Assembly: GCA_023627715.1 (NCBI GenBank)
Contig: JAMAHW010000025.1
Span: forward strand, 62,001 to 126,000
Source of the DNA: Periconia sp. R9002
Lineage: Eukaryota; Ascomycota; Dothideomycetes; Pleosporales; Periconiaceae
Reading direction: 5' to 3'
Length of the DNA stretch: 64,000 nucleotides
The notes below the pieces were generated by a model, which was not told the DNA's origin, searched no databases, and saw only the letters and a list, made by a program, of their open reading frames with translations. Positions within the stretch are counted from its first letter, which is position 1. Every line of letters begins with the position of its first letter. The position numbers were made by a program, and so were the translations under genes. Positions 36,043 through 47,072 of this stretch are shown here, piece after piece.

Positions 36043-36181
36043 GATACTTCTCAACTTTTTTTTAGTGTCGGGGGGTGGCCCTATAATATATGGAAACGAT
36101 AATATTTCAGGCCATAGAGGGTCAGTCTTTTTGCCATCAACGCTGTATATTTTGGATATCTTCAATCAGACGAACGGCCCT

Positions 36182-37983
36182 ATGACAGAAGCACAACCCT
36201 CAATAATGCGGTGCCACGCCACTGACGACAACCAGTCCATCAAATTTGAGGTTGAGAATGGTCGAAATTTAGAGGGAACGAGGGCCATGGAGGAGGCGGA
36301 TCGTGCCCTGATCTCCAACTGTGGATACACGCCAGTGTTCAAACGAGAGTTCGGGTTTCTCGCTACCTTTGCATTTGCGGTCAGTATCGGGGGTGTTTTC
36401 TCTGCGATTGCTTCAACCTTCGTCTACCCCCTCCAAGCTGGAGGTAGTGCGTCGGTTGTTTGGTGTACGTATCAACCTACCCTGCTTTTGTTGCATATTA
36501 AAATTTCTGGCAGGCTGGTTTATCTCGGGTGTGGGGTGCATGTGCATTGCGGTATGATCAATCTTACAATCGTGCAGGCGGATTTTTCCGAACTGATCTT
36601 GCTAAAGCTTTCCGTCTCCGAGCTCGTGTCTGCATATCCCACATGCGGCGGTCTGTATTATACGATATCACAATTGACGCCACAGAAGCATGTTCCCGTT
36701 CTGAGTTGGATTTCGGGATGGCTGAACATTCTCGGACAGTTGGCTGGCGTGGCTGCCTCTGGGTGGGGCGCTGCGTCACTTCTACTGGCTGCTGTTTCTA
36801 TCAGCTCCGATTTTACGTATCTTCCTAGTATCAAACATACGGTTGGTACAATGGCTGGCATACTCATTCTATCTGGTCTCGTCAATTCCATGTCAACTTA
36901 TTGGATAGCCAAGATCACCAGTGCTTATGTCGTTTTTCACGTTCTAGTCTTGGTCTCCTGCATAATCACGCTCCTCATTATGGCGCGACATGAAAACGGA
37001 ACGGCGAAGCATACCGCGCAATACGTCTTCACAGATGTTGAAAGCGAATCGGGTTGGCCGATAGGGTGGGGTTTTATGTTTGGTTTTATCTCACGCTCTT
37101 GGACGATGTGTAAGTAGCTAATCGGTTCGACAAACATTTGTTGTCGAGGCTAACCATATAAATCCACAGCGGACTACGATGCCACTGCCCATATTGCGGA
37201 AGAAATAAAAAATCCTGAGATTAAAGCTCCATTGGCAATAACCTTGGGTGTATTATTCACCTGGGTGGCAGGCTGGATTTATAATATCGTGCTCTGTTTC
37301 GTCATGGGCGATGTGGCAGGCGAAGTCTCCATTCTCAAGTCTCCGATTGAGCAGCCAGTCGCCCAAATTTTCTACAACGTCATGGGAAGGCCTGGAAGTA
37401 TTATCTTCACAGTTTGTGCCTTGATCATCCTCGAATTCGGAATTATTTCTGCCATGCAGTCCACTGCACGAACCATATTTGCACTCTCTCGGGACGGTTT
37501 ATTACCGTACAGCGGTATCTGGGTACGCATAATGCCCCAGAATGCGATACCTATTTATGCAGTTTGGCTAACGGTGTTGTCATCTATCGTGATCAATTTC
37601 ATTGGTCTAGGTTCTTACCCTGCTATCGCCGGCGTCTTCAATGTCTGTACCATCGCACTCGACTTGTCTTACTGTATTCCGATTTTCTGCAAGTTGAAGT
37701 ATGGAAAGTTTACAAGAGGCCAGTGGCATCTTGGAAGATACTCCAAAATAGTCAATATCTACGCTTGTGCATGGACCCTCTTCGTAGGGATTATCTTCAT
37801 GATGCCTGCCACCCTTCCGGTGTCGCCTGGAACGGTAAGTGCGTTGTCAGGGTACATTCACATGCTTGCCTAATGAATTCCCAGATGAACTACGCTGTTC
37901 TCTATTTAGTTGGGATATTACTGTTCTCTGCTGTATATTGGCTTGCTCATGGTAAAAAGCACTATTTTGGACCCCCATGCTGA
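36182..37983 (+). CDS. swnT: APC-superfamily amino acid/choline permease (SwnT-like)
   Basis: Exons 36182-36464, 36514-36551, 36608-37109, 37170-37834 and 37885-37983 give 528 residues with about 12 membrane spans. Family marks are GYTPVFKREFG near the N-terminus, SELVSAYPTCGGLYY, AEEIKNPEIKAPLAI and RDGLLPYSGIW, as in fungal GABA/choline permeases. Its place at the end of a SWN-type cluster fits SwnT, described as an APC-type transporter. It may move swainsonine, its precursor or an amino acid. An ORF upstream of ATG 36182 runs into the MITE and was not used as the start. The MITE block directly upstream could alter its promoter. Assignment to SwnT rests on family and position. Confidence 0.82.
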
Positions 37984-38703
37984 TGGACTTGATCTTGTAA
38001 AGGTTAGTTAATATTCGACAAGAGAGTAACTGCTATAACGAGATTTTTACCATGATTCTATCCTTTTCGGTTGAATCATATCTAACGCCAAGCAGTTGAG
38101 GATGTTGTAAAATCGTACCTAGTATCTCAGTATCGGTGGGCGAGGTGCTTGAGAATGTTCCTGCCTTCCTTGATTTCCATTAGCATTTTCCTATACTTCC
38201 GTAGTCCGTAGAAGTAGAAGACTCCAAGTATAAAATTACTCTCGATCTATTGGTGAATCATGATTCATAGGTTTGATAGAAGTAATTGGATGGTGCTGAA
38301 CAAAATCTCTAGTAATATGAACCACAGTATATCCATATTTCCCTACGATTTTCACATGAAATCAAAATCGTGTAAAGTTACTTTGACAATCAGTAGATTT
38401 ATTTCATACACTAGATGATACGTAAAAGAGACGGCCGCCACTCGATTCCCTTTCAGAATAATTGGAAGGGATCAATAAGCCCAGACGACATAGGTAGGTA
38501 CAAAACAGAGTGATCATTTTCCACCAATGTTGTCAAAGTTAAGAGAACTAGCCTACATCAGGAAGCCAGTAACCCTCAACATGGGACTTCCAACCAGAGA
38601 GTGACAACCAGGCATCGTGTGCTTCTGAAGGAAAGTGTTGAGTCATAATCTACGCAAGCATGTAGGCATTGAATTTACCAGGAAGGCTGCAGTGTCCGCG
38701 ATG
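37984..38703. other. Intergenic, convergent
   Basis: AT-rich, no gene seen; lies between the 3' ends of the permease and the P5CR-like gene. Confidence 0.35.
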
Positions 38704-39688
38704 CTATTGGAGATCACTCATGCGATGATTAGCTTGAAGGCTGGCACCAACCGCTTTCATCACCTCATTCTCCAGGCCGCAATCGGTCAAAACCTGAATA
38801 CCCTTCTCCGTACTTCCCCCCGGCACACATACAGCGGCAACCATGGAACTTAGTGGTACTTCAGGCTGACGTCTCGCCATCATACTGGCCCCAACTGCCG
38901 TCTGAACCAATAGAGAACGTGCCACACTTTCCGAAAGTCCACCTTGAACGCCAGCCCCCACGAGCGCTCGGTAGAACTCCAAAATATAAGCAGGCCCAGA
39001 GCTGATTGCGTTTATTAGCCTGCCGTCATACTCGAAGCAAATTAATGCGGAAGACTCACCCCGACACCGCTGCAGCCACGTCCAAAAGGCTCTCATCATC
39101 CAAGACCTCCACGCAGGGAGAAAACTTCCTGAAAAACGTAATTACAAGCTCGAGGTCTGGTGTTTTTGTGTGTGGCGCTGCGAACATCGCCGTCGCGCCC
39201 TGGCCTATTGCTATTGGTGTATTCGGCATCGTCCTGACTATCGGAAAAGGCTTCCCAATCGTTCTCGGCGATAACCAGCTCGAGAGCGTTGAGACTCTAA
39301 TGCCAGGACACATGGTAACGATAGTGGGCAATACGTAGGGCCTCAAAGCCAAGTCGTAAGTACGGCAGATATGCTCGCATGTTTGGCGCGTCGACTCTGT
39401 TGCCGTGCAGATCAAGATAATATGCGCTTGGTCACCTGCTTGTTGAGGTCGGTGCCAGAGATGTGGATTTGAAGTGCTCGAATCAACTACTATTGAGGGG
39501 TAACGCTCGTCCAGTGTACGGGTATGCTCCCAGCCCCGAACGAGAATGCTGACAGAATAGTGAGATTGATCTGTCAGATTAGATGTGCAGAGAGCGAGCC
39601 CGTCCAAGACTGCACATGCCATAGTCCCGCCTCCAATAATGGTGATGTGTACTTTTGAACTGAGGGAACTGAGGTGACTGAGAGACAT
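38704..39688 (-). CDS. Pyrroline-5-carboxylate reductase family enzyme (ProC-like)
   Basis: Two exons (39060-39688, 38704-39001; intron 39002-39059) give 308 residues. The NADPH-binding start is ITIIGGGTMACAVLDGL, the middle holds RTMPNTPIAIGQGATAMF, and the C-terminal helical domain has SGSGPAYILEFYRAL and the VCVPGGST signature of proline-biosynthesis P5C reductases. These enzymes reduce the C=N bond of pyrroline-5-carboxylate and can also act on piperideine-6-carboxylate, giving pipecolate. Pipecolate is the starter of swainsonine, so a gene inside this cluster probably supplies it. It is not one of the usual seven swn genes I know. A duplicated housekeeping proline gene is the alternative. 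Confidence 0.88.
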
Positions 39689-40510
39689 GATGAGATGATA
39701 ATGTTCTGCACGTTATTGCAAAGCCTGAGCTGGTAGGGGAATAGGGGTGTTGAAAGCGATGTGTTGTATAACTACTCTTGAGTAATGTGAAATTTGCGAT
39801 ATGGCCTCTTTTGCAATAGCCATTCCAACAGACCGTTACCCGACACTTTTCTGTACCATGTCATCTTGAGACTGTTCAACGGCTGCTTCAAATATTATCA
39901 TTCATGTGGGATTTGTCCATCATAAGTCGGCCAACTACGTCGATAGTAATGCAGGCGCTTAGCTTCCGTATGAACGTGCACCACAGCACATATGATAGTT
40001 TTTTACACAACTACACATTTGGCACCGAAAAATCAGCAAGAGATGTCTACATTCTGTCGATGTTGTAGAGGGTTGCACCTCAACAAACTAAAGATCGTTA
40101 CAGTCGTATGCAGTAGATATCTCGATTGCCTATGTCGGGCCATTGGAGAATTGGAGAATGTGAACATAAACGTTACTCAGAATGAGGGGTCTGCGTGTAT
40201 GGGGTGAGATATGCGACATAAGCATGCAGTGACTACAAGAACACAGCGAATCGGCTCCACTAGTTTGAATGTGAACATGACAACCTGAGAATGCAATAAA
40301 CTGCGAGGTCAGCGACCCACATGTTCTCCACTATCTATGTATGGAGGATTTCAAAGACGCACATTGTGAAATCACCTATCAGCTGTTTAACGCAGAGTAC
40401 AGTTTTTGGGATTACAGAGTTCCATGACCATACGCTATTTTCTAGTGTTGCACACGGAGGTCGGCGTGTTTTAGCCACTGATATTTCAGGCTATAAAGGA
40501 CGCGTAATCC
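39689..40510. promoter_or_regulatory. Intergenic: promoter of the P5CR-like gene
   Basis: This 822-bp gap has no gene. GAGATGA, also an arm of the inverted repeat near 41730, occurs directly before the P5CR start codon. Confidence 0.35.
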
Positions 40511-41497
40511 TTACGAATTCACCATGTCAAAGACCTTTCGGAGATTTTTAGTGGGATCTTCGTTGTTGACGATCCCGAGCCATGTCTCCGGTGGCTTATA
40601 CCCGAGAATTGAAAGCATTCCGTCGCTCATCCCGAGAACCGTACTTTGCGGAATGGCAAGGAACTGATTTTCTTCCGTACGAAGCGTCCCGGGCACGAAG
40701 AATAGACCGTACACCTTCCTAACCTGGCCTACCACCGAATTATGACCCGCACCATGATAAACAGTGCCAAGAAACACCAATGCTGAGCCGGGCTCCATTT
40801 CTACCGTGCATCATTTTGCTTAGTCTGCATCTTTGGTTGATCAAAAGTTTCATTGGACAAACTCACCCGCAAAAGCAACTTCATCGGGTCGAGGAACACG
40901 AGTGTGGTTCCACTTGTGAGAGCCGGGGATGACCATCGTTGCGCCATTCGTCCTGGTTGTTCGACATCCAGCCACCATGAATCCTAGCATGGTCTCATTA
41001 GCGATGTCGTACTCCCTGTCGTGCTGAATCCCATGTATCATATCGTCTCTGTGCAGCCACTGACGGGGAGCGCCGTAACTGATGTGGTAGGTCAAACTGC
41101 TATTCAACAAAGGGCCAATTTTGAACTCCTCTGTCCGGTTTTCCCAGGTAGCAGTACAACGTTTTTCCAGAACTGCGTTCCTCAAAGCATGGATCACGTC
41201 GTTTTCGGCAATTTTTGCCATAGTGGGTGATTTACCGACTACTCCAGGTACCATGATTGTTTGTTTAGGAATTAGACCGTAAGCTTGATGCGTTTCGTCT
41301 CTGGCCTTTTGTACATACGGCTCCATTTCCTCGTTCACAGCCGCGATGTTTTCAGAAGAGATAACTCCCTCAATGATGAAGACGCCGTCTCGCTCGAGAA
41401 TGGCAACCATCTCTGGTATTGATGTTTTTGCCGATACTGTCTCCACAGAGATGCGCGGTATGTAGAACGGGTCAATAGGTGGAGGGAAATTCGACAT
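40511..41497 (-). CDS. Phytanoyl-CoA dioxygenase-family Fe(II)/2-oxoglutarate oxygenase (SwnH1/SwnH2-type)
   Basis: Two exons (40867-41497, 40511-40800; 66-nt intron) give 306 residues. The PhyH fold is indicated by the first iron motif HRDD in QWLHRDDMIH, the MVIPGSHKWNHTR block and a distal VYHGAGHN His, with a following basic segment for 2-oxoglutarate. In SWN clusters two such oxygenases carry out late hydroxylation or epimerisation of the indolizidine. It is divergent from the NmrA-like gene across a 383-bp promoter. It is homologous to the second oxygenase at 45332-46343 (DPFYIPR/DPAYEPA start, HRDDM, GSHKW, AHGAG-type). Which one is H1 and which H2 cannot be decided here. Confidence 0.85.
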
Positions 41498-41880
41498 TTT
41501 TGTAGATCAATCCTTCGAGTTGATGTTGTCTGTTGATCGTGTGTTTCTGAGCTTATCTGATGTTTGGAATGGTGGTATGCTCCCCTTTTTATTGTTCTCG
41601 GAGAGCAGTAGGAAGCCTGCAGCGGAGAGCTGGGATCTGGTTTTTGTTATTTATAGCCTTTTGAGAATTTAAAACTGGTACCGTCAAATTAACACGTGTG
41701 CAACCATTAATCTCTGCATTATTTTATTTGAGATGACTTATCCTCATCTCAATCAGCAGGTTTCTGCCTAATCGCTAATCGACACGAAATCACGCTCAGG
41801 GTGAACAGTAACCCCTTGCATTTATTCAATTGCTGCGTAATTCTTCCATCAGCTTTAGTTTCTACTTCCGAATCAATACC
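41498..41880. promoter_or_regulatory. Bidirectional promoter between oxygenase and NmrA-like genes, with an inverted repeat
   Basis: This short divergent gap contains a perfect 7-bp-arm inverted repeat, GAGATGA-N7-TCATCTC, at 41730-41750, about 130 bp before the right-hand start codon. It might be a binding site for a dimeric regulator. Confidence 0.45.
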
Positions 41881-42998
41881 ATGGTTGTTATCGCTGTTGC
41901 AGGAGGAACTGGTGGTGTTGGCCAGACCGTCCTTGATTCTATAGCCAAATCAGGAGAGCACGACGCTATCGTATTATCGAGAAGTGTGAGTGCTCCAATT
42001 CATTCATGTGTGTTGCTTTTTGGCTGACTCACGATATCCAGGCTGAAGATCCCTCTACCAAACACGGATTCCGACGAATTGCTATAGACTACAACAACGT
42101 AGATCGCATTAAGCACACTTTGAGACAACACGATGTTGACATTGTCATTTCTTGCCTTGTTCTGGTGGATGATAATTCCGCGAAGGCCCAGATTAACTTG
42201 ATCCGAGCTGCTTCGAAATCGGACATTGTGACTAGATTCATACCTACAGAGTTCTACATCGATTTTCATTCTCCGATACCGTGAGTTCGCTATAAACCAT
42301 ATGTCATACATATACTAATCGATTATGGGCAGCGGCTCCGATATATTAGCGAATTTTCAGCTGGAAGCCGAAGAGGAATTGTTGCGCCATCCACAGCTGA
42401 CATTCACACTTCTCAGAGCGGGCATCTTTCTCGATCATCTGACCATGCCCTATAACCCCAAGGAAACATACATAGCCCCGTTTTGGGTTTTTGTGGACAT
42501 AGAATACAAGAAGTGTGTGTTTCCTGAAGATGGCTCATACCCCCTCGTCCTCAGTCACTCCACGGATGTTGCAGCATATATCGAGCGTTTATGCGGCTTA
42601 CCAGCCGAAAAATGGCCACGAGAAACGCTTATTGCGTCAAACAAGCTTGAAGTGAAGGATCTCGGTGTTCTCATCGAGAAAATTACAGGTAGATACCTCG
42701 TAACTCCTTCATACATGATGCAATTTTCCTCATATCGTTCGCAGGCGAACAGTTCGAGACCATCTATAACAGCAAAGAAGATATTTTCGCTGGCAGAATC
42801 ACGCCCTTGCCATCTAACAAAGCCGTGACTAGCGAGTTTCTCCGCAAGGTCGAACATCAAGTGATGCTTTCGATGTTAAGCAAGGCTCACAATCTGCCTG
42901 GAAAAAATCTTGCCGAACTTTTCCCTGAAGTGCAGCCAACAAGGCTCGAGGACTTCCTGAGAGCGGGGTGGGCTATGAAACAAAGATTTTCTCCCTAA
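41881..42998 (+). CDS. swnN: NmrA-like/isoflavone-reductase-like NAD(P) reductase (probable SwnN)
   Basis: Four exons (41881-41985, 42042-42280, 42333-42688, 42745-42998) give 317 residues. The dinucleotide-binding start is VAVAGGTGGVGQ-like (GGTGGVGQ at residues 8-15). FIPTEFYIDF and the LRAGIFLDHL pattern are typical of NmrA/isoflavone-reductase relatives. SWN clusters have two such Rossmann reductases (SwnN and SwnR), thought to reduce iminium or ketone intermediates of the indolizidine. I assign SwnN to this one because it is the longer, with the canonical glycine motif. The N-versus-R choice is tentative and would be settled by alignment. Confidence 0.8.
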
Positions 42999-43302
42999 GT
43001 AGCTGGAAATTGCAATTTTGAATCCGGTTGTATTTGCTATTGTCTTACGTCCGGTAACACATTGGCTTAAGTGGTTGGGAACGTCGTAATGTAGCTTTTT
43101 GCTGTGGCCAATGTCTTCGACTAGCCCTTTGCGATTGGGAACAAGGATCATAAATGCCCATGCACCACGATAATGAAGTTCTTTGGGATTGATGAGTCAC
43201 CATGAGCGAGCTTAAAGGCTGAATTCTGCTACGCAGCAAACTTTCGTTCTCAGTATATCGACATATGACAGAACTGCAAGTCTTCTAAGTCTTTCCAGGA
43301 CC
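42999..43302. promoter_or_regulatory. Short intergenic gap between two reductase genes
   Basis: A 304-bp co-directional gap with no gene, holding the promoter of the second reductase. Confidence 0.35.
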
Positions 43303-44220
43303 ATGCGTGTCGCGATTGCGGGTTACGGCGACTTGACTCGCTATTTCTGCGAGGAGTTTCCCAAAGCAAGGCACAAGTTGATCATTCTCACACGAAGTCA
43401 TAAATTTCAGCTCGACGCCCAAGGGATTGCTCAGACTACCACGGACTATACTCTACCATCCCTTCGACTTGCGCTTTTGGACTGTGATGCCTTGATCTCA
43501 ACAATTTGGGACATTTCCCCACTCTATACCAAAGTTCACATGGCTATGATCCAGGCCTGCCAGGAAAGCAGCACATGTAAACGATTCATCCCTGCTGAAT
43601 TCGCGGCCAACATTGCATCGCATCCGGATCAGCCCGGATTTTTTTATCCTATACATCAACCCATACGTGAGGTTCTACGGAACCAGACAAATCTGGAATG
43701 GACTCTTGTTTGTGTTGGCTGGCTAGCAGACTATTTTGTGCCGATTGAGAACAGGTACATCCGGGAGCTTGGCGATGCACACCCTATAAATTGGGTTGAA
43801 TTCAAGATTGTTATCCCGGGAACTGGGAACGAGCCAGTGGACTTCACATGGGCACGAGATGTGGCCAGAGGACTAGCGTCATTACTGAATGCTCCAAAAG
43901 GCTCGTGGGAGCCTTATACATTCATGTCAGGAGAGCTCAGCTGCTGGAACAAAGCGGTAGACATTTTCAGAAAGCAATACCTTTCTCAGGTACAGGTACA
44001 GCATGAATCGCTCTACCAAATTGTGGAAAAGTTGAAGAGAGATAAGGGCAAAACGTCTTTCCTACTTATCGATTACTCAATGCTTTCAATCAGTGGGGCT
44101 TGTGCGAATCCTACTGAAACGGTGATTTCTCACAAGCAAAAGTACTTTCCAGAAGTTGTCTTTCGCTCTCTACAAGAAGGTCTGGATTTTTGCAAAGACC
44201 ATCCAAATATGATAGTTTAA
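43303..44220 (+). CDS. swnR: Rossmann-fold NmrA-like reductase (probable SwnR)
   Basis: A single exon gives 305 residues. The N-terminus MRVAIAGYGDLTRYFCEEF is a Rossmann start, but the glycine motif is GYGDLT, so the third glycine of GxxGxxG is missing. FIPAEFAANI and TLVCVGWLADYF follow the NmrA-like pattern seen in the upstream gene. In the swainsonine pathway SwnR is a reductase linked to imine reduction, including pipecolate formation in Metarhizium. Position beside the probable SwnN and this shorter form suggest SwnR. With a P5CR-like gene also present, the two could overlap or share the early imine step; that is inference. Confidence 0.78.
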   Translation: MRVAIAGYGDLTRYFCEEFPKARHKLIILTRSHKFQLDAQGIAQTTTDYTLPSLRLALLDCDALISTIWDISPLYTKVHMAMIQACQESSTCKRFIPAEFAANIASHPDQPGFFYPIHQPIREVLRNQTNLEWTLVCVGWLADYFVPIENRYIRELGDAHPINWVEFKIVIPGTGNEPVDFTWARDVARGLASLLNAPKGSWEPYTFMSGELSCWNKAVDIFRKQYLSQVQVQHESLYQIVEKLKRDKGKTSFLLIDYSMLSISGACANPTETVISHKQKYFPEVVFRSLQEGLDFCKDHPNMIV

Positions 44221-45331
44221 CCATGTGGGTCACTATGAGGGACAAATTGTTTCGCTTTCTGCTCTCGGGTTTGCCAAAATTCAATGTAATACGATTTTCC
44301 GAACACCATTCTATGAATAATTTGAACACCTTTCAACGTACCCCCGTTTTCAAAGGAGAGACTGTAGACAAAGTGCAAATTCAGTTATAATGCTTCAAGA
44401 GGGACGAAGTGGTATTCAAGATTGCTCATTGGTGGGTTGACTATGCGCTGTGTGAGGCCGCATTTTCACACTTTTTCGTCATACCCGCATTGAGAAGCAC
44501 CTGCTATATCGCACAGATACTCAGCCCGCAGTGTAAATGGTCTGGAAGCTTTGATCATAATTTGGTTTTGTTGCGGGCTCGGAGGGGCGGGGGAGGGCGG
44601 AACAAGAGTTTCACGTACGAACTGTGTACTAGGAAAAGACTGTCTAACCGGGACGTAAATCTTCCTACCCTGCATCGTCCGCCACGCATATTATTGAGTT
44701 CCTTCAAAGAGGGGCTGAGGGATGCACGACGGGTTGAAGGCTACACAAAATTCGGAGTGGCATCGGAGGTTATGTGTGTTCCTCGATTGGGTGGGGCATT
44801 CTCCGTTTGTGGACAATTGAATGGACCTCTCATGAACCACCACTTTCATACGCTAAGGAACACTACCCAATGCAACGGGTATTGGGTGATTTACAAAATA
44901 TACGCTACACGAGCTATAAGACAACATCGGGGAAGGGGGAAATGAAACGTTGTATGTAATAGAAATGTATACCTCAGAATTGTGGGTCACTGCTCCCATC
45001 TCCGTTTCGGCCCGTTGTGCATGCATTGAAGATAGCAATACCAAAATCTTGCAGTGAACGTACTCCCATCCCATTGAGGCTAGCAGCATTACATGCTTCA
45101 GTTCTTCTATACCACAATCTCAAGAGAGTGTCTGAATCGTAACCAAATAATAGTCACCACAGATTCAGTTGTAACATTTGGATTCCGGTGCATCGGGAAG
45201 AACAAGGGCAACAATGAAATTGTTGGTGGATCGTTGAAGATGCGATTTTTAAATATGATACTGTCACTCAATATCTAATAAAAAATACCAATCGAATAGC
45301 ATTTTGAGCATGTCCCTCTCCATACCAAAGG
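44221..45331. other. Intergenic, convergent
   Basis: A gene-free gap of 1.1 kb. A 178-residue open frame at 44409-44945 has no family resemblance and a mixed composition, so it is not called. Confidence 0.4.
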
Positions 45332-46343
45332 TTAATTCAATATGTGTTCATATACTACTGCAAGGTTTTTTGCAGGATCGTCATTTTCAACCATTCCCAG
45401 CCAGTTTCCCGCTGGCTTTTTTAAACCAAGCAAAGTTTGCAACTTTGGACTCATCTTCATTGCCTTACTCCGGGGGATACATAGGGATTGATTTTCCTCT
45501 TGGCGAAGAGTACCTCGTATGAACACTAGGTTGTAGAGCTTTCGAATCTCGCCTGGAATCGAATTGTATCCTGCTCCATGCGCCATACTGCTCAGGAAGA
45601 CGAATGCATCCCCAATCTCCAAATCTGCATGCTCATACAACATTAGCGTTGGTACATGTTAGAAGATTTGTTAACTACTGACCTAGAAAAGAAACCTCGT
45701 CGGGTCTGCCGGCTCGATCGTGCTCCCATTTGTGAGAGCCTAAAATGACCATGGTTCCACCATTGCTGCGGGTAACCCTCGTTCCGGCGAGGAAGACACT
45801 GAAACCAGCCCCTTCTGTTATCTTCATTGTTGGGTCGTGCTTCCAGGATACTATCATGTCATCCCTATGCAAAGCCTGTCGTGGAGAGCCGTAGCTAACA
45901 TTGAACGCAAGGGAGGTACTAAGGAGCGGCTCGGTGACCAGCTCTTCGGAGTGACTCTCAAAAACAGCTTGATACTTGTCAGTCAACAATGTTTCGAGGA
46001 GCTGCTCAATGATTTTGTTGGTGTCGAGGATGTTGGCGATGGTGTCAGATTTGCCGACCAATCCTGGTATAACCACTGTTTTGTTTCCAAAGAAATTTTC
46101 ATAGCCCTCTTGAATTTCAATTGGCTCGTTATATGGTTCCAACTCCAGATTGATTCTGTTCATAGTCTCCAACGAGGCGAAATTGGTTAGAATCACACCA
46201 CCGTCTTTCTCAAGGTGTGTTAGTATGGTGTCAAAAGGCGACGTTGCGAGGATTTTTGTAATAGATCTGGCCGGCTCATAAGCAGGATCGATGGGAGGCA
46301 GCAGACGCGAAGAAGCTGTAGTAGCATCGCCATTGCGTTCCAT
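45332..46343 (-). CDS. Phytanoyl-CoA dioxygenase-family oxygenase, second copy (SwnH1/SwnH2-type)
   Basis: Two exons (45683-46343, 45332-45624; 58-nt intron) give 317 residues. The iron motif is HRDD in QALHRDDMIV, with a VILGSHKWEHDRAGRPDEV block and the distal SMAHGAGYNS. The C-terminus LGLKKPAGNWLGMVENDDPAKNL matches the other oxygenase (LGYKPPETWLGIVNNEDPTKNL), and the intron sits at the same place (after PDEVxF), so the pair arose by duplication. The gene is divergent from the synthetase across about 730 bp and probably shares its promoter. Expected role: hydroxylation at one position of the swainsonine skeleton. Confidence 0.86.
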
Positions 46344-47072
46344 TTTCCAGGACAGAAGCGATTTCGAATCTCACAAAGAACAGGAAAGACGTAGAGATGG
46401 TGAAGAACAATGTGAATTAGTTTCAAGGAATGACTTGTTGCATTGCTTCAAATACATCACTCAGGTATCTTTGCAGATAGAAGCTACAGGCCAATTCACT
46501 TTGCATATTGTGCTACTGGGTAGATCAGCAGTATTCTCGTGATGCATGAAGTATCTCCCGTTTGATGCATTAGTCTGGTATGCATGTAAAAATGAGCACG
46601 TCGAAGATGTTGTCGTAGTATTGTGGCTGTTGCATGCCTGAAAACACAATCAGAAACATGACTAGGATGCGCATATAGACTAACGCGGTCCCAATGATGT
46701 TTTTTCACATCCCATGTATGTATCCCAGGTGTAGATTAGAGTGGAATTGGGGGTCTTCATTGAATTTTGCATGCATGAATATTTGATGTGGCTGAATTGC
46801 TAGCACGTTCCTAGGGCTTGTGTGGGAGCATTGTATGTATGTCGGAATTTTGCGTGATAGGCTAAAGGACTCTTGAGCTGCACAAACCGGCCATCAATGG
46901 TTTTGGTTGGGTAGTGGGGATTAGCTAGATTGATGCAACAGAAGTAAAAGACTAGGAGAGAACAGATTTTCAAGAACTTGTACGTTTGGGTCCTCCGAAA
47001 TCCAAACTGACCAACCCAGTGGAAGACAAATCAACACTCCAGCAGCAAATTTCGTTCCAACCCGTGTTCGAT
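46344..47072. promoter_or_regulatory. Bidirectional promoter between second oxygenase and synthetase
   Basis: This is the divergent control region for the oxygenase and SwnK-like genes. The synthetase frame stays open from 46956 without an ATG, so a small upstream exon ending near 46955 is possible. Confidence 0.45.

Larger units (their letters stand above)
35563..36092. mobile_element. Outer MITE with inverted repeats, interrupted by two nested MITEs
   Basis: The left end (35563 on: CATATATTATAGGGCCACC, then CCCCGACA and an A-run) is repeated in inverted orientation at the right end (to 36092), nearly perfect over about 35 bases. Removing the two inner elements leaves about 220 bp. There is no ORF or transposase. 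The right terminus lies only about 90 bp upstream of the permease start codon. Confidence 0.82.

Noticed and set aside
44409..44945. 178-residue open frame, plus strand
   Set aside because: The translation shows no recognisable family, low hydrophobic periodicity and no good start context; it lies in a convergent gap.
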